Assembly (NCBI RefSeq): GCF_004322705.1
Contig: NZ_SIZZ01000002.1
Span: 744,001 to 808,000, forward strand
Direction of reading: 5' to 3'
DNA: 64,000 nt
DNA from: Dyella terrae
GTDB lineage: Bacteria > Pseudomonadota > Gammaproteobacteria > Xanthomonadales > Rhodanobacteraceae
Both the position numbers and the translations under genes were made by a program. Below the pieces are notes generated by a model. That model was not told where the DNA came from. It did no database searches and saw only the letters and a list, made by a program, of their open reading frames with translations. Position 1 is the stretch's first letter, and each line of letters opens with the position of its first letter. Shown here in pieces: positions 28,053-38,466 of this stretch.

Positions 28053-29810
28053 ATGCGCACGCATTTCTGCGGCCTCATCGACGAGTCGCTGGTCGGCCAG
28101 ACCGTCACCCTGTGCGGCTGGGTCAACACCCTTCGCCTGCAGAGCCACGTGGCTTTTGTGGATCTTCGCGATCACGAAGGCCTCGCCCAGGTGGTGGTGG
28201 AGCGTGACAACGCCGATGCGTTCGCTGTCGCCGGCGAAATCGGCTACGAGTACTGCCTGCGCGTGACGGGCACCATCCGCAAGCGCCTGTCGGCCAACGA
28301 CAAGCTCAAGACCGGCACGGTTGAGCTGCTGGCCGACAAGGTCGAGATCCTCAATGCCGCGAAGGACCTGCCGTTCGCGCTGCACGAGAATCCCAACGAG
28401 GACATGCGGATGACCTACCGCTACCTCGACCTGCGTCGTCCGGAGATGCAGCGCATGATGCGCACGCGCACGAAGCTCGTGACGACGCTGCGCCGTTACC
28501 TCGATGCGCGCGGTTTCCAGGATATCGAAACCCCGATTCTGACCAAGGCCACGCCCGAAGGCGCGCGTGATTACCTGGTGCCCAGCCGCGTGCATGCAGG
28601 CCAGTTCTACGCGCTGCCGCAGTCGCCGCAGCTGTTCAAGCAGATCCTGATGATGGCCGGTTTCGACCGCTACTATCAGATCGCGCGCTGCTTCCGTGAC
28701 GAAGACCTTCGCGCCGACCGCCAGCCGGAATTCACCCAGCTCGATCTTGAATTCGCTTTTGTCGAAGAAAAGGACGTGCAGGACTTCGTGGAGGAGCTGA
28801 TCCGCCACGTGTTCAAGGAAGTGCAGGGCGTGGACCTGGCGTCCGAATTCCCGCGCATGACCTGGGACGAAGCCATGCGTCGCTTCGGTTCGGACAAGCC
28901 GGACCTGCGCATCGCGCTCGAACTGGTCGACGTCGCCGAGGCGCTCAAGCACGTCGAGTTCAAGGTGTTTGCCGAGCCCGCTAACGATCCGGCCGGTCGC
29001 GTTGCCGCGCTGCGCCTTCCGGGCGGCGCCACGCTGACGCGCAAGGAAATCGACCAGCTCACCGAGTACGTCGCCAAGTACGGCGCGAAGGGCCTGGCCT
29101 GGCTGCGCGTGGATGACCTGGCCAAGGGTCGCGAAGGCATCAACTCGCCGGTGGCCAAGTTCCTTGATGACGCCGCGCTCGACGCGCTGCTCAAGGCGAC
29201 CGGTGCGCAGACTGGCGACACGGTGTTTGTTGGCGCGGGTAAGTGGAAGGTCGTCACCGACTTCATGGGCGCGCTGCGTCTGAAGGTCGGCAAGGACCGC
29301 GGCTTCGTCGAAAACAGCTGGAAGCCGCTGTGGGTGACCGACTTCCCGATGTTCGAATACGACGACGAGGAAAAGCGCTTCGTCGCCTTGCATCACCCCT
29401 TCACCGCGCCCAAGGTCGACGATATCGGCGACCTGCGCGCCAACGCCGCGACCGCCGTGAGCCGCGGCTACGACATGGTGCTCAACGGCAACGAAATCGG
29501 CGGTGGTTCGATTCGTATCCACCGTCCGGAGATGCAGAGCGCGGTGTTCGAGTTGCTCGGCATCAGCGCGGAAGAGGCGGACATGAAGTTCGGCTTCCTG
29601 CTCAAGGCGCTCAAGTTCGGCGCGCCGCCGCACGGTGGCCTGGCCTTCGGTATCGATCGCATCGCGGCGCTGATGGCAGGCACCGAGTCCATCCGCGACG
29701 TGATCGCTTTCCCCAAGACCACCAGTGCTCAGGATCTGATGACCGACGCGCCGTCGCCGGTGGCGTTGGCGCAGCTGAAGGAGCTGCACGTCCGCACGGT
29801 TGAGGAGTGA
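28053..29810 (+). CDS. aspS: Aspartyl-tRNA synthetase
   Basis: 585 residues, bacterial-type class IIb synthetase. N-terminal OB-fold anticodon-binding domain ([26 protein letters not shown]), motif 2 [19 protein letters not shown], the bacterial GAD insertion around residues 290-410, and motif 3 [17 protein letters not shown]. It charges tRNA-Asp; whether it also charges tRNA-Asn depends on GatCAB elsewhere. Followed by a palindromic repeat element. Confidence 0.98.
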   Translation: MRTHFCGLIDESLVGQTVTLCGWVNTLRLQSHVAFVDLRDHEGLAQVVVERDNADAFAVAGEIGYEYCLRVTGTIRKRLSANDKLKTGTVELLADKVEILNAAKDLPFALHENPNEDMRMTYRYLDLRRPEMQRMMRTRTKLVTTLRRYLDARGFQDIETPILTKATPEGARDYLVPSRVHAGQFYALPQSPQLFKQILMMAGFDRYYQIARCFRDEDLRADRQPEFTQLDLEFAFVEEKDVQDFVEELIRHVFKEVQGVDLASEFPRMTWDEAMRRFGSDKPDLRIALELVDVAEALKHVEFKVFAEPANDPAGRVAALRLPGGATLTRKEIDQLTEYVAKYGAKGLAWLRVDDLAKGREGINSPVAKFLDDAALDALLKATGAQTGDTVFVGAGKWKVVTDFMGALRLKVGKDRGFVENSWKPLWVTDFPMFEYDDEEKRFVALHHPFTAPKVDDIGDLRANAATAVSRGYDMVLNGNEIGGGSIRIHRPEMQSAVFELLGISAEEADMKFGFLLKALKFGAPPHGGLAFGIDRIAALMAGTESIRDVIAFPKTTSAQDLMTDAPSPVALAQLKELHVRTVEE

Positions 29811-29940
29811 GGCCGCCGGCTGCGCCGGCTGTGAATCCGCTCGCTGGCGCGCGCTGTGAACGGTAAACGGTAAAGAGTAAGAGCCGGTGCCCTCAAGGTT
29901 CCGGCTCTTTCCGTTCACTGTTTACCGTTCCTCCGTTCAC
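29811..29940 (+). repeat. Composite palindromic intergenic element, copy A
   Basis: Two short GC hairpins each ending CTGTGAA (CCGGC-TGC-GCCGG, then a GCTCGC-type stem) lead into a long imperfect inverted repeat. Its left arm is GTGAACGGTAAACGGTAAAG..AAGAGCCGG and its right arm CCGGCTCTT..CACTGTTTACCGTTC (29856-29940). The inner 9-base stem AAGAGCCGG/CCGGCTCTT followed by T could serve as the aspS terminator. Copies B and C lie at 57656 and 58717. The remaining 83 bases before the next gene show nothing clear. Confidence 0.85.
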
Positions 29941-30023
29941 CCGCCGCGCATCCACCCCGTCACACTCCATTAGTCCCCACCCAGCTATCCTCCACGCCCG
30001 ATTTATCTCTGCCCGCGGCCTCA

Positions 30024-30680
30024 ATGCCCTCTCACATCATCCTGCTGCACGGCCTGTGGATGCGCGGTTTCGCGCTGCTGATGCTGCATCGTCGGTTGAT
30101 CGAGGCGGGGTATCGGGTGCATCGCTTTGACTACATGAGCGTGGCGGCGACGCAGGAGCGCATCCTGGGGCGTTTGCAGGAGCGCATGCGCGAACTTGAA
30201 GGCGATGGTGCGCCGGTGCATCTGGTGGGGCATAGCCTGGGTGGCCTGTTGGCACTGCGGGCGTGCGAAACGCCGGAACCGCTGCCTGCGGGTCGCATCG
30301 TCTGCCTGGGTTCCCCGCTGCTGGGCAGTGCGGCGGCGCGTGCTTTCTCGGGCAAGGGCGGTCGCGGTGGTGAAGCCTTGCTGGGACACAATCGTTCGTT
30401 GCTGGAGCATGGCTTTGAGCGCTGGGCCGGGCCGCGCGAGGTAGGGGTCATCGCCGGCCGCATGGCGATGGGTCTGGGCATGATGCTCGGGCCGCTGGAA
30501 GGCGAGAACGACGGCACCGTTGCGGTGGCCGAAACCCGCTTGCCTGGGGTGACCGACCACTGCGTCGTCGAGGCGAACCATACGGGTCTGCTTTTCTCCA
30601 CGGCTACCGCCGATCGGATCGGGCAATTCCTGCGCGACGGCAGTTTTGGCCCGGCCAGCGACACCGCGCCATTGGCCTGA
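30024..30680 (+). CDS. Alpha/beta hydrolase, small lipase-like
   Basis: 218 residues of the alpha/beta hydrolase fold. IILLHGLWMRG is the oxyanion-hole strand, VHLVGHSLGGLLALRA holds the nucleophile Ser71 in a GHSLGG elbow, ENDGTVAVAET supplies a probable acid, and the histidine is likely in VEANHTGLLFS. No signal peptide, so cytoplasmic. Similar proteins are called triacylglycerol lipase-like or PGAP1-like, but the substrate is unknown. Confidence 0.85.
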   Translation: MPSHIILLHGLWMRGFALLMLHRRLIEAGYRVHRFDYMSVAATQERILGRLQERMRELEGDGAPVHLVGHSLGGLLALRACETPEPLPAGRIVCLGSPLLGSAAARAFSGKGGRGGEALLGHNRSLLEHGFERWAGPREVGVIAGRMAMGLGMMLGPLEGENDGTVAVAETRLPGVTDHCVVEANHTGLLFSTATADRIGQFLRDGSFGPASDTAPLA

Positions 30681-30723
30681 AACCGTTGTCCGCGCTCATT
30701 CCGGGTACTTCGTAGGGCCCGCC

Positions 30724-30754
30724 TTGCCAGCGAGCAGGGCGTCCGGGATAAAAT
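30724..30754 (+). promoter_or_regulatory. Possible promoter of the yebC-ruv run
   Basis: TTGCCA at 30724-30729 and TAAAAT at 30749-30754 with a 19-base spacer, 38 bases before the yebC start. The spacer is longer than ideal. Confidence 0.35.
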
Positions 30755-30791
30755 TCGTCCCCTTGTCGTTCGCTCAGGTTCAGGTATTCCT

Positions 30792-31520
30792 ATGGGTAGA
30801 GGCCCGTCCATCGAAGGTCGCAAGAACGCCGAAGACGCCAAGCGCGCCAAGGTGTTCACCAAGCTGATCCGCGAAATCACCGTCGCAACCCGCGCGGGTG
30901 CCGCCGACCCGGCCGCCAATCCGCGCTTGCGCGCGGCGGTGGACAAGGCCCTGTCCGCCAACATGACCAAGGACACCATCGAGCGCGCCATCAAGCGCGG
31001 CTCGGGTGCCGACGGCGCCGGCGATGAAATCCGCTACGAAGGCTACGGCCCGGGCGGCGTCGCGCTGATCATCGACTGCTTCACCGACAACCAGACGCGC
31101 ACCGTCGCCGACGTGCGTGCCGTCCTCAACAAGAACGGCGGCAACCTGGGTACCAGCAACTCGGTGGCGTTCCAGTTCACCCGCTGTGGTGAGCTTGTAT
31201 TCGCCACGGGCGGCGATGCGGCCAAGGAAGAGAAAGTGCTCGAAGCCGCGCTCGAGGCTGGTGCCGACGACGTCGTCAATGAAAACGGCGAAAGCACGGT
31301 CGTCTGCGCGCCGGAGAACTTCGAGTCCGTGCAGCAGGGGCTGCTCGATGCCGGCCTCACCGCCGAGCATGCCGGCGTGACCATGCGTCCCAACAACCGC
31401 GTGGCGGTTTCGGCCGAAAACGTGGAAGCCCTGCAGACGCTGCTGGACAAGCTCGACGCGCTGGACGACGTCAGCGAGGTCTCGCACAACGCCCTGTTGC
31501 CCGCTGACGCCGCCCACTGA
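30792..31520 (+). CDS. yebC: YebC/TACO1-family protein
   Basis: 242 residues. The N-terminus [29 protein letters not shown] and the following [28 protein letters not shown] are the family's signature; three domains as usual. Long described as a transcriptional regulator; recent work on relatives points to help in translating proline-rich stretches. Directly upstream of ruvC, the usual bacterial arrangement; the short gap contains a CGGGCC-ATTTT-GGCCCG hairpin. Confidence 0.96.
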   Translation: MGRGPSIEGRKNAEDAKRAKVFTKLIREITVATRAGAADPAANPRLRAAVDKALSANMTKDTIERAIKRGSGADGAGDEIRYEGYGPGGVALIIDCFTDNQTRTVADVRAVLNKNGGNLGTSNSVAFQFTRCGELVFATGGDAAKEEKVLEAALEAGADDVVNENGESTVVCAPENFESVQQGLLDAGLTAEHAGVTMRPNNRVAVSAENVEALQTLLDKLDALDDVSEVSHNALLPADAAH

Positions 31521-31558
31521 TCCCATCGGGCCATTTTGGCCCGGGGACATCACACGCC

Positions 31559-32077
31559 ATGACGCGCATCTTAGGCATCGACCCGGGCAGTCAACGCACC
31601 GGCGTGGGCATCATTGACGTTGGCGAGGGCGGCAAGCTCTCGCACGTCTTCCACGGTGCGCTGATGGTGGGGAAGGAGGAAACCTTCCCGCTTCGCCTGA
31701 AACGCATCTTTGACGAGCTCTGTGACATCATCGCCACCCATCGGCCGGATGAGTGCGGGGTGGAGCGCGTGTTCATGGCGCGCAACGCCGATTCGGCCTT
31801 GAAGCTGGGGCAGGCGAGAGGCGCCGCGATCTGCGCGGTAGTAAGCCAGGGGATCTCGGTGCACGAATACGCAGCGACAGAAGTCAAACAAGCAGTGGTC
31901 GGGACGGGTCGTGGCGATAAAACCCAGGTACAGCACATGATCGGCATCCTGCTGGGTCTCAAGGGCCCGCTGCAGGCCGACGCCGCCGATGCGCTCGCCA
32001 TTGCCGTCGCGCATGCACACACCCGTGCCAGTCTGGCCCGTGTCGGGATTCCGCGTACCGCCTGGAGGCGTCGATGA
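31559..32077 (+). CDS. ruvC: Holliday junction endonuclease RuvC
   Basis: 172 residues. RNase H-like fold with acidic active site: Asp8 in [12 protein letters not shown], Glu69 in CGVERVF, and the aspartates of [15 protein letters not shown]. It cuts Holliday junctions carried by RuvAB. Overlaps ruvA by four bases. Confidence 0.98.
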   Translation: MTRILGIDPGSQRTGVGIIDVGEGGKLSHVFHGALMVGKEETFPLRLKRIFDELCDIIATHRPDECGVERVFMARNADSALKLGQARGAAICAVVSQGISVHEYAATEVKQAVVGTGRGDKTQVQHMIGILLGLKGPLQADAADALAIAVAHAHTRASLARVGIPRTAWRRR

Positions 32078-32670
32078 TCGGTCGCCTGCGGGGCATCCTG
32101 GTTTCCAAGCAGCCGCCGTGGCTGCTGATCGACGTGGGCGGCGTGGGCTACGAGCTTGAGGCACCCATGTCCACGATTTACGACCTCCCGCCCACGGGCA
32201 AGGAAGTCACGCTGCTCACGCACTACGCGGTGAAGGAAGACAGCGTCGCGCTGTACGGCTTCATGCATGAGGCCGAGCGCGCGCTGTTCCGCAATCTGCA
32301 GAAAGTCAGTGGCATCGGCGCGAAGATCTCGCTGGCCGTGCTGTCGGGGGTATCGACCGCCGATTTCGCTCGCCTGGTCCAGGCCGGTGACGTGGTCGCG
32401 CTGACCAAGATTCCCGGCATCGGCAAGAAAACCGCCGAGCGCATGGTGGTCGAATTGCGCGATCGCGTGGATGGGATGGGGATTTCCCTGCCAGGCATGA
32501 CCGGCAAAGCGGCCGCGCCGGTCGATCCGGCCGGCGAGGCAACGGTGGCTTTGCAGCAGTTGGGTTATAAGCCTGCCGAAGTAACACGTCTGGTACAGAA
32601 GGTGGCGGCCGAAGGCGACACCGCCGAGTCGATCATCCGCAAGGCGCTGCGCGCCGCGCTGGGGAGCTGA
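32074..32670 (+). CDS. ruvA: Holliday junction branch-migration protein RuvA
   Basis: 198 residues: [29 protein letters not shown]-fold start, paired helix-hairpin-helix motifs ([21 protein letters not shown] and [21 protein letters not shown]) and a C-terminal RuvB-contacting domain. It binds the four-way junction as a tetramer and recruits RuvB. ATGA overlap with ruvC; kup follows after only three bases. Confidence 0.98.
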   Translation: MIGRLRGILVSKQPPWLLIDVGGVGYELEAPMSTIYDLPPTGKEVTLLTHYAVKEDSVALYGFMHEAERALFRNLQKVSGIGAKISLAVLSGVSTADFARLVQAGDVVALTKIPGIGKKTAERMVVELRDRVDGMGISLPGMTGKAAAPVDPAGEATVALQQLGYKPAEVTRLVQKVAAEGDTAESIIRKALRAALGS

Positions 32671-32673
32671 TAC

Positions 32674-34581
32674 GTGAGCAAGGATTCCATGCACGGCAGC
32701 GTCGACAACGAAACCAGGCGACGCCTCGCGGCGTTGGCGCTGGGCGCCATCGGCGTCGTCTACGGCGACATCGGCACCAGCCCCCTCTACACCTTGCAGG
32801 CCACGCTCAACCACGACGGCAATGGCGTGCCGACGTCCGAGAGCGTCTTCGGCGTGCTGTCGCTGATCTTCTGGGCGCAGATCATCGTGGTCTCGCTCAA
32901 GTACGTCGTGTTCATCATGCGTGCGGACAACAAAGGCGAGGGCGGCATCATGGCGCTGCTCGCACTTGCATTGCGCAGTGCACGCGGCGATGCGCGCATG
33001 CGCTGGATCCTGGCCATTCTAGGCATCTTCGGCGCGGCGCTGTTCTATGGCGACGGCGTGATCACGCCGGCGATTTCGGTGCTGTCGGCGGTCGAAGGCG
33101 TGAAGGTGGCCGCGCCGAACCTGCCGCATTGGGTCGTGCCCAGCACGGCGGTGGTGATCCTGTTCCTGTTGTTCTCGCTGCAGCGTCACGGTACCGAGCG
33201 CGTCGGTCGCCTGTTCGGCCCGGTGATGGTGATCTGGTTCATCGTGATCGCGGCACTGGGCGTGCGCCAGATCGCGCACAATCCCCATGTGCTGTTTGCG
33301 CTGAACCCCTGGTACGCGGTGAAGTTTTTCGACAGCCACGGCATGCAGGCCTTCATCGCCCTCGGCGGTGTCGTGCTGGCGCTGACGGGTGCCGAAGCGC
33401 TGTACGCGGACATGGGTCATTTCGGCAAGAAACCCATTCGCCTGGCATGGTTCAGCTTCGTGCTGCCGGCGCTGGTGCTCAACTATTTCGGCCAGGGTGC
33501 GTTGTTGCTCGACCACCCGGAAGCCATCGATAATCCATTCTTCAAGCTGGTGCCCTCGGCGCTGATCTACCCGATGGTCGGCCTGGCCACCCTGGCCACC
33601 GTGATTGCATCGCAGGCCGTGATCTCCGGCGCGTTCTCGATGACCCGCGAAGCGATGTCGCTGGGTTACTCCATGCGCATGCCGGTGGTGCACACCTCGC
33701 GTGAGATGTCCGGCCAGATCTTCGTGCCGTGGGTCAATGCCTTCCTGCTGACCATGGTGCTGATCGCCGTCCTCGGGTTCCGCAGCTCGGAAAACCTGAG
33801 CGCGGCCTACGGCATCGCGGTGACCGGCACCATGACCACGACGACGATCCTCGCCCTGGTGGTTGCACGCTACCAGTGGCACTGGAGCCGCCTGACCGTG
33901 TTGTTCGCCGGCATGCTGCTGCTCACGATCGACCTGTCGTTCCTGGGCGCCAACCTGATCAAGATCGAGTACGGCGGCTGGTTCCCGTTGGTGCTGGGCG
34001 TCGGTGTCTTCATCGTGATGACGACCTGGCGTCGCGGACGCGAGCTGGTGGTGCGTGAGATCAAACAGTCCGGCCTGGCGCTGGAGCCTTTCATCGAGAA
34101 CGTCGGCGATCATCCGCCGCTGCGCGTACCGGGTACGGCCGTCTTCCTGACTGCGAACCAGCACGCCGTGCCGCACGCGCTGCTGCACAACCTCAAGCAC
34201 AACAAGGTGCTGCACGAGCGCAACGTGCTGCTCACCGTCGAAATGCTGGAGACGCCGGTGGCCGATGCCGATGAGCGCATCCAGATCACGTCGATGGGCG
34301 GTGAGTTCTACGGCATGGAGTTGCGCTACGGATTTGCCGAAGATCCGAACATCCCGAAGGCCTTGTCGCAGTGTTCGCGCAGTGGTTTGCCGTTCGACAT
34401 GATGGACACCACGTTCTTCCTGTCGCGCGAAACCATCATTGCGGATGCGCGGCGTCCGGGCATGGCTTTGTGGCGTGACAAGCTGTTCGCCTTCATGGCG
34501 CGCAACGCATTGCCGGCGACAGCGTTCTTCCAGATTCCGGGCAATCGCCTGATCGAGCTGGGCGCCCAGGTAGAGATCTAG
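32674..34581 (+). CDS. kup: Low-affinity potassium transporter Kup
   Basis: 635 residues with about 12 membrane segments and a C-terminal cytoplasmic domain, the standard Kup/HAK/KUP layout. [21 protein letters not shown] and [17 protein letters not shown] are signature blocks. It takes up potassium with protons at the inner membrane. GTG start three bases after ruvA, so it is probably co-transcribed with ruvCA; it splits ruvA from ruvB. Confidence 0.97.
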   Translation: MSKDSMHGSVDNETRRRLAALALGAIGVVYGDIGTSPLYTLQATLNHDGNGVPTSESVFGVLSLIFWAQIIVVSLKYVVFIMRADNKGEGGIMALLALALRSARGDARMRWILAILGIFGAALFYGDGVITPAISVLSAVEGVKVAAPNLPHWVVPSTAVVILFLLFSLQRHGTERVGRLFGPVMVIWFIVIAALGVRQIAHNPHVLFALNPWYAVKFFDSHGMQAFIALGGVVLALTGAEALYADMGHFGKKPIRLAWFSFVLPALVLNYFGQGALLLDHPEAIDNPFFKLVPSALIYPMVGLATLATVIASQAVISGAFSMTREAMSLGYSMRMPVVHTSREMSGQIFVPWVNAFLLTMVLIAVLGFRSSENLSAAYGIAVTGTMTTTTILALVVARYQWHWSRLTVLFAGMLLLTIDLSFLGANLIKIEYGGWFPLVLGVGVFIVMTTWRRGRELVVREIKQSGLALEPFIENVGDHPPLRVPGTAVFLTANQHAVPHALLHNLKHNKVLHERNVLLTVEMLETPVADADERIQITSMGGEFYGMELRYGFAEDPNIPKALSQCSRSGLPFDMMDTTFFLSRETIIADARRPGMALWRDKLFAFMARNALPATAFFQIPGNRLIELGAQVEI

Positions 34582-34637
34582 CGGGGAAGGGGAGGCGCGC
34601 TGGTCGTCTCCCTTCTGGCTTGCCGCCCCCTCACGCC

Positions 34638-34643
34638 TATAAT
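34638..34643 (+). promoter_or_regulatory. Consensus -10 box at the ruvB start (leaderless mRNA candidate)
   Basis: A perfect TATAAT ends six bases before the ruvB ATG, so transcription would begin on or next to the A of the start codon. There is no ribosome binding site in the six-base gap. No convincing -35 is seen (TTCTGG at 34613 would need a 19-base spacer). Confidence 0.5.
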
Positions 34644-34649
34644 GCGGGC

Positions 34650-35693
34650 ATGACCGACCACCCGCGCATTGTGACTTCCGCCGCCCAGCTCGACGACGAA
34701 GCCCTCGAGGCCTCCATTCGTCCCAAGCGGCTCGCCGAATACCTCGGCCAGCAGGCGGTGCGCGAGCAGCTGTCGATCTACATCGAAGCGGCAAAGAAGC
34801 GTGGGTCGGCGCTCGATCACGTGCTGATTTTCGGGCCGCCGGGCCTGGGCAAGACCACGTTGTCGCACGTCATTGCCAACGAACTTGGCGTCCATGTGCG
34901 CTCGACCTCGGGCCCGGTGCTGGAGCGGGCAGGGGACCTGGCCGCCTTGCTGACCAACCTCGAGCCGCACGATGTGCTGTTCGTCGACGAAATCCATCGA
35001 CTGTCGCCCGTGGTCGAAGAAGTGCTTTATCCGGCGATGGAAGATTTCCAGATCGACATCATGATTGGCGAGGGCCCCGCCGCGCGCTCGATCAAGCTCG
35101 ATCTGCCGCCGTTCACGCTGATTGGCGCCACCACGCGTGCCGGCTTGCTCACGGCCCCGCTGCGCGACCGCTTTGGCATCGTGCAGCGCCTGGAGTTCTA
35201 TACGCCGGACGAGCTCACGGCCATCGTGCGTCGTTCGGCGCGCATCCTGGGTATCGACTGCGACGTCGAGGGCGCTTCGGAAATCGCCCGTCGCTCGCGC
35301 GGCACCCCGCGTATCGCCAACCGCCTGTTGCGTCGCGTGCGCGACTACGCCGAAGTGCGGGCCAATGGCAGCATCACCCGCGAGGCGGCCCGGGCAGCCA
35401 TGGAGATGCTCAAGGTCGACGCGGAAGGCTTCGATGAGCTGGACCGCCGCATGCTCAGCACGATTATCGACAGCTTCGACGGTGGTCCGGTGGGTGTGGA
35501 GTCGCTGGCAGCGGCCCTGAGCGAGGACCGCGGCACGCTCGAGGACGTGGTCGAGCCCTATCTCATCCAGCAGGGGTTCCTGATCCGCACGGCCCGTGGC
35601 CGCATGGCCGCTCCGAAGGCCTGGCGGCATCTTGGGCTGACGCCGCCGCCGCGGCAGTCGGTGCCGGGTGATCTGTTTACCCCGGGCGAGTAA
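34650..35693 (+). CDS. ruvB: Holliday junction branch-migration helicase RuvB
   Basis: 347 residues, AAA+ ATPase. Walker [11 protein letters not shown], Walker [13 protein letters not shown], sensor 1 [11 protein letters not shown], and a C-terminal winged helix ([20 protein letters not shown]). It drives branch migration as hexamers on RuvA. I use the ATG at 34650 ([12 protein letters not shown]); the frame is open to 34620 with a TTG but lacks support. Separated from ruvA by kup and apparently with its own promoter. Confidence 0.97.
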   Translation: MTDHPRIVTSAAQLDDEALEASIRPKRLAEYLGQQAVREQLSIYIEAAKKRGSALDHVLIFGPPGLGKTTLSHVIANELGVHVRSTSGPVLERAGDLAALLTNLEPHDVLFVDEIHRLSPVVEEVLYPAMEDFQIDIMIGEGPAARSIKLDLPPFTLIGATTRAGLLTAPLRDRFGIVQRLEFYTPDELTAIVRRSARILGIDCDVEGASEIARRSRGTPRIANRLLRRVRDYAEVRANGSITREAARAAMEMLKVDAEGFDELDRRMLSTIIDSFDGGPVGVESLAAALSEDRGTLEDVVEPYLIQQGFLIRTARGRMAAPKAWRHLGLTPPPRQSVPGDLFTPGE

Positions 35694-35879
35694 GCGGGCC
35701 AGCATCGTCGCGCTGGGCGGGTTGTCTGGGAAATCAGTCGCTTGGCTCTGCGCGGGGACAGGGCGAATGCGCCAGCCCCGGCCACTTCGATCCCATCGCG
35801 CGACACTTTTGACCCGAACCGGCCAAAAAGGGGAGCTTTTGCTTCCCCGCAGTGAGAAAATCACGAACTGAGCTGGCGC

Positions 35880-35900
35880 GCCGCACACGGTGCGGCTTTT
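35880..35900 (+). terminator. Terminator after ruvB
   Basis: GCCGCAC-ACG-GTGCGGC followed by TTTT: a perfect 7-base stem with a 3-base loop, 187 bases after ruvB and 39 before ybgC. The rest of the 245-base gap also holds a GGGGAGC..GCTTCCCC hairpin at about 35830-35850 and no gene. Confidence 0.75.
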
Positions 35901-35938
35901 CACCCATCCCTCACCTCCCACTCCTTAACTGCTTACCC

Positions 35939-36358
35939 ATGACCCCCGAAGCCCCCTTCGCATGGCCAGTCCGCGTCTATTGGGAAGACACCGATGCCGG
36001 TGGCGTGGTCTATCACGCCAGCTACCTGCGTTTCATGGAGCGGGCCCGGTCGGAGTGGCTACGCGCGCAGGGCATCGACCAGATGGCGTTCAAGCAGGCG
36101 ACGGGTCTGGCCTTCCTGGTCCGTGCGATGGAGATCGACTTTCTGCGCGCGGCCCTGCTGGATGATGAACTGTCGGTGACGGTTGAAGTCAAAGAACGGC
36201 GTGCAGCCAGTATCCTTTTCACTCAGACGATTCGCCGGGCCTCGGATGGTTCGCAGCTGATCACCGCACAAGTGCGCGTGGCCTGCGTGGACATCCAGCG
36301 TATGCGCCCGGTGCAGATCCCGGCCGAGATGATTCCCGGCCTTGCCCCAAACAAATAA
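35939..36358 (+). CDS. ybgC: Tol-Pal-associated acyl-CoA thioesterase YbgC
   Basis: 139 residues, hot-dog fold. VYWEDTDAGGVVYHASYLRF holds the catalytic Asp19 of the 4-hydroxybenzoyl-CoA thioesterase type. It opens the Tol-Pal cluster, its usual place; a role in phospholipid metabolism is proposed for relatives. The ATG at 35939 is preferred to an upstream in-frame start because the family begins just before the VRVYWEDTD block. Confidence 0.95.
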   Translation: MTPEAPFAWPVRVYWEDTDAGGVVYHASYLRFMERARSEWLRAQGIDQMAFKQATGLAFLVRAMEIDFLRAALLDDELSVTVEVKERRAASILFTQTIRRASDGSQLITAQVRVACVDIQRMRPVQIPAEMIPGLAPNK

Positions 36359-36382
36359 AGCCTGGCGGAGAACCCTCGAGCA

Positions 36383-37069
36383 ATGAACGGTGGACTGAAC
36401 ATTTTCAAGCTGGTCGCGGAAGCGAGCATCCTCGTGCAGCTCGTCATGCTCGTGCTGCTGGTGTTCTCCTTCCTGTCCTGGGTCATCATCATCCGCAAGC
36501 ACCAGCAGCTGCGCGTGGCGATGGACGAGGCGGAAAGCTTCGAGGAGCGCTTCTGGTCGGGTGCCGACCTGGCGCAGCTGTTCCGCGAAGTGAGTTCGCG
36601 TGGCGCCGCCAATGGCGGCATGGAGACGGTGTTCGAGTCGGGCTTTCGCGAGTTCGCCCGCCAGCGCCAGCGCAAGACGCACGACATGCGCATCGTGATC
36701 GAGGGTTCGGAGCGCGCCATGCGCGTGGCTGGCACCCGCGAAATCGGTCGCCTGGAGCGCAACCTTGAGTTCCTCGCCAACGTCGGTTCGATCAGCCCGT
36801 ACGTCGGCCTGTTCGGCACCGTCATCGGCATCATGGGCGCCTTCCAGGGCCTGGGTGAAATGAAGGACGTCACCATCGCGGTGGTCGCGCCACACATTTC
36901 CGAGGCGCTGATCGCCACGGCCATGGGCCTGTTCGCCGCGATCCCGGCTGTCTGGGCGTACAACCGCTTCGCCAACAAGGTCGATCGCGTGGCTTCGCGC
37001 TACGAGGTGTTCCAGGAGGAGTTCTCCTCCGTCCTGCAGCGCCAGATCCAGACCGACGACGCGGCCTGA
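36383..37069 (+). CDS. tolQ: Tol-Pal motor protein TolQ
   Basis: 228 residues with three membrane segments: one near residues 15-40 (VQLVMLVLLVFSFLSWVII) and two after 135 (VGLFGTVIGIMGAFQGL; ISEALIATAMGLFAAIPAVWAYN). Homologous to ExbB and MotA; with TolR it forms the proton-driven motor of the inner membrane that energises TolA. Confidence 0.97.
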   Translation: MNGGLNIFKLVAEASILVQLVMLVLLVFSFLSWVIIIRKHQQLRVAMDEAESFEERFWSGADLAQLFREVSSRGAANGGMETVFESGFREFARQRQRKTHDMRIVIEGSERAMRVAGTREIGRLERNLEFLANVGSISPYVGLFGTVIGIMGAFQGLGEMKDVTIAVVAPHISEALIATAMGLFAAIPAVWAYNRFANKVDRVASRYEVFQEEFSSVLQRQIQTDDAA

Positions 37070-37087
37070 GGCGGGAGGGCTTTCGTC

Positions 37088-37534
37088 ATGCGTAGCACCT
37101 CGCGCCACAAGCGCTTCAAGCTCAAGTCCGAGATCAACGTCGTGCCGTACATCGACGTGATGCTTGTGCTGCTCATCATCTTCATGGTGACCGCCCCAAT
37201 GATGAATCTGGGCGTGGATATCCAGCTGCCCCAGACCCAGGCCAAGTCGCTGCAGGACAAGAAGGATCCGGTGGTGGTCTCGGTCGACGAGAACGGCCAG
37301 ATCTACCTCTCCTCGGAAGGTTCCAAGCGCGAGGCGGTGTCGCCGGAAGATTTCAAGGCCAAGATCACGGCCTTCCAGAAGGCCAATCCCGACCTGCAGG
37401 TGCTGGTGGCGGGCGACCAGCGCGCCAATTACGGCAAGGTGTACCTGATCCTGCCGATCCTCCAGGAGGCAGGTGTCTCCAAGATCGGCCTGATGAGTCA
37501 GCCTGAGTCGAGCGGGAAGAATGGACGACCGTAA
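37088..37534 (+). CDS. tolR: Tol-Pal motor protein TolR
   Basis: 148 residues. One membrane helix begins at INVVPYIDVMLVLLIIFMV, where Asp23 is the proton-carrying residue shared with ExbD. A periplasmic domain follows. Its end overlaps the tolA start by 14 bases. Confidence 0.97.
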   Translation: MRSTSRHKRFKLKSEINVVPYIDVMLVLLIIFMVTAPMMNLGVDIQLPQTQAKSLQDKKDPVVVSVDENGQIYLSSEGSKREAVSPEDFKAKITAFQKANPDLQVLVAGDQRANYGKVYLILPILQEAGVSKIGLMSQPESSGKNGRP

Positions 37535-38456
37535 CGGCACGTCAAGGGCGGTCGTACTTTCCGCCGTTCTCCATCTGGGCATCGTGGTCTTTCTGGGCCT
37601 CGCGATCGTGCCGTGCTCGTTCTACGAAAGCCTGTTCGAGACCCTGCACCTGCCGGCCTCGTGGAATCCGATCGCCTGCGCCAAGCCGCTGTCGCTGCCG
37701 GGCCCGATCATCGAGGCCACGCTGATCGGGCCGACCGGCGCGCCGCCGCCGAAGCCGACCAAGGCCAAACCGGTGCCCGACACCGTGCCGCCGCCGCCGA
37801 CCATTCCGCCGCCGCAACCCCAGGAGGCGCCGGTGGTCAAGACCCTGCCGCCGCCCCCGGAGCACCCGGATACCAAGGATCAGGAAAAAGTCGTCGCCGA
37901 CGCACTGCAAAAAGCGCAGGACGCCAAGCACGAGCAGGAAGAACGCCAGCGCCAGCGCCAGGCCGAGCTGGACGCCCAGCAGGCCAAGCAGAAAGAACAG
38001 CAGAAGAAGGAGCTGGACGATCTGTTTGCCAAGCTGGACAAGGCCGAGCAGCAGTCCAAGAACACCAACAGCAAGGCCAAACAGGCCGAGCAGCAGCTGA
38101 AGGACCTCAAGGACGCCAAGCCCAACGGCGAGGAAAACCTGCCTTACGCCGAGCAGCGCCAGTCCGGAACCAACGGCGAGGACAGCCTGCTGGCCCAGTA
38201 CCAGGCCGCGATTCAGAACGCGGTCACGCAGAATTGGCTACGCCCGGATAACATGCCGAACATTCCGTGCGTGGTGCATATCGTGCAGCTGCCGGGTGGC
38301 GACGTCATGAGCGCCAAGGTCGATTCCAGCTGCCCGTATGATGAAGCCGGCAAAAAGTCCGTGGAAAATGCCGTGCTTCGTGCGAAGCCCCTGCCGTACA
38401 AGGGCTTCGAAAAAGTGTTCCAACGCAATGTCGATTTCACCTTCAGGCCGCAGTGA
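37521..38456 (+). CDS. tolA: Tol-Pal trans-envelope protein TolA
   Basis: 311 residues: one N-terminal membrane helix (VVLSAVLHLGIVVFLGLAIV), a Pro-rich stretch about residues 70-120, a long charged helix rich in K, Q, E and A (about 120-205), and a C-terminal domain (LLAQYQAAIQNAVTQNWLRP) that meets TolB and Pal. It carries energy from TolQR to the outer membrane during division. Confidence 0.95.
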   Translation: MDDRNGTSRAVVLSAVLHLGIVVFLGLAIVPCSFYESLFETLHLPASWNPIACAKPLSLPGPIIEATLIGPTGAPPPKPTKAKPVPDTVPPPPTIPPPQPQEAPVVKTLPPPPEHPDTKDQEKVVADALQKAQDAKHEQEERQRQRQAELDAQQAKQKEQQKKELDDLFAKLDKAEQQSKNTNSKAKQAEQQLKDLKDAKPNGEENLPYAEQRQSGTNGEDSLLAQYQAAIQNAVTQNWLRPDNMPNIPCVVHIVQLPGGDVMSAKVDSSCPYDEAGKKSVENAVLRAKPLPYKGFEKVFQRNVDFTFRPQ

Positions 38457-38466
38457 CCCAAAGCCC

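Noticed and set aside
27993-29918. 641-codon minus-strand frame opposite aspS
   Set aside because: Antisense shadow; the plus strand encodes a complete aspartyl-tRNA synthetase.
33019-34794. 591-codon minus-strand frame across kup and the ruvB start
   Set aside because: It spans two real genes on the other strand and shows no recognisable domain.
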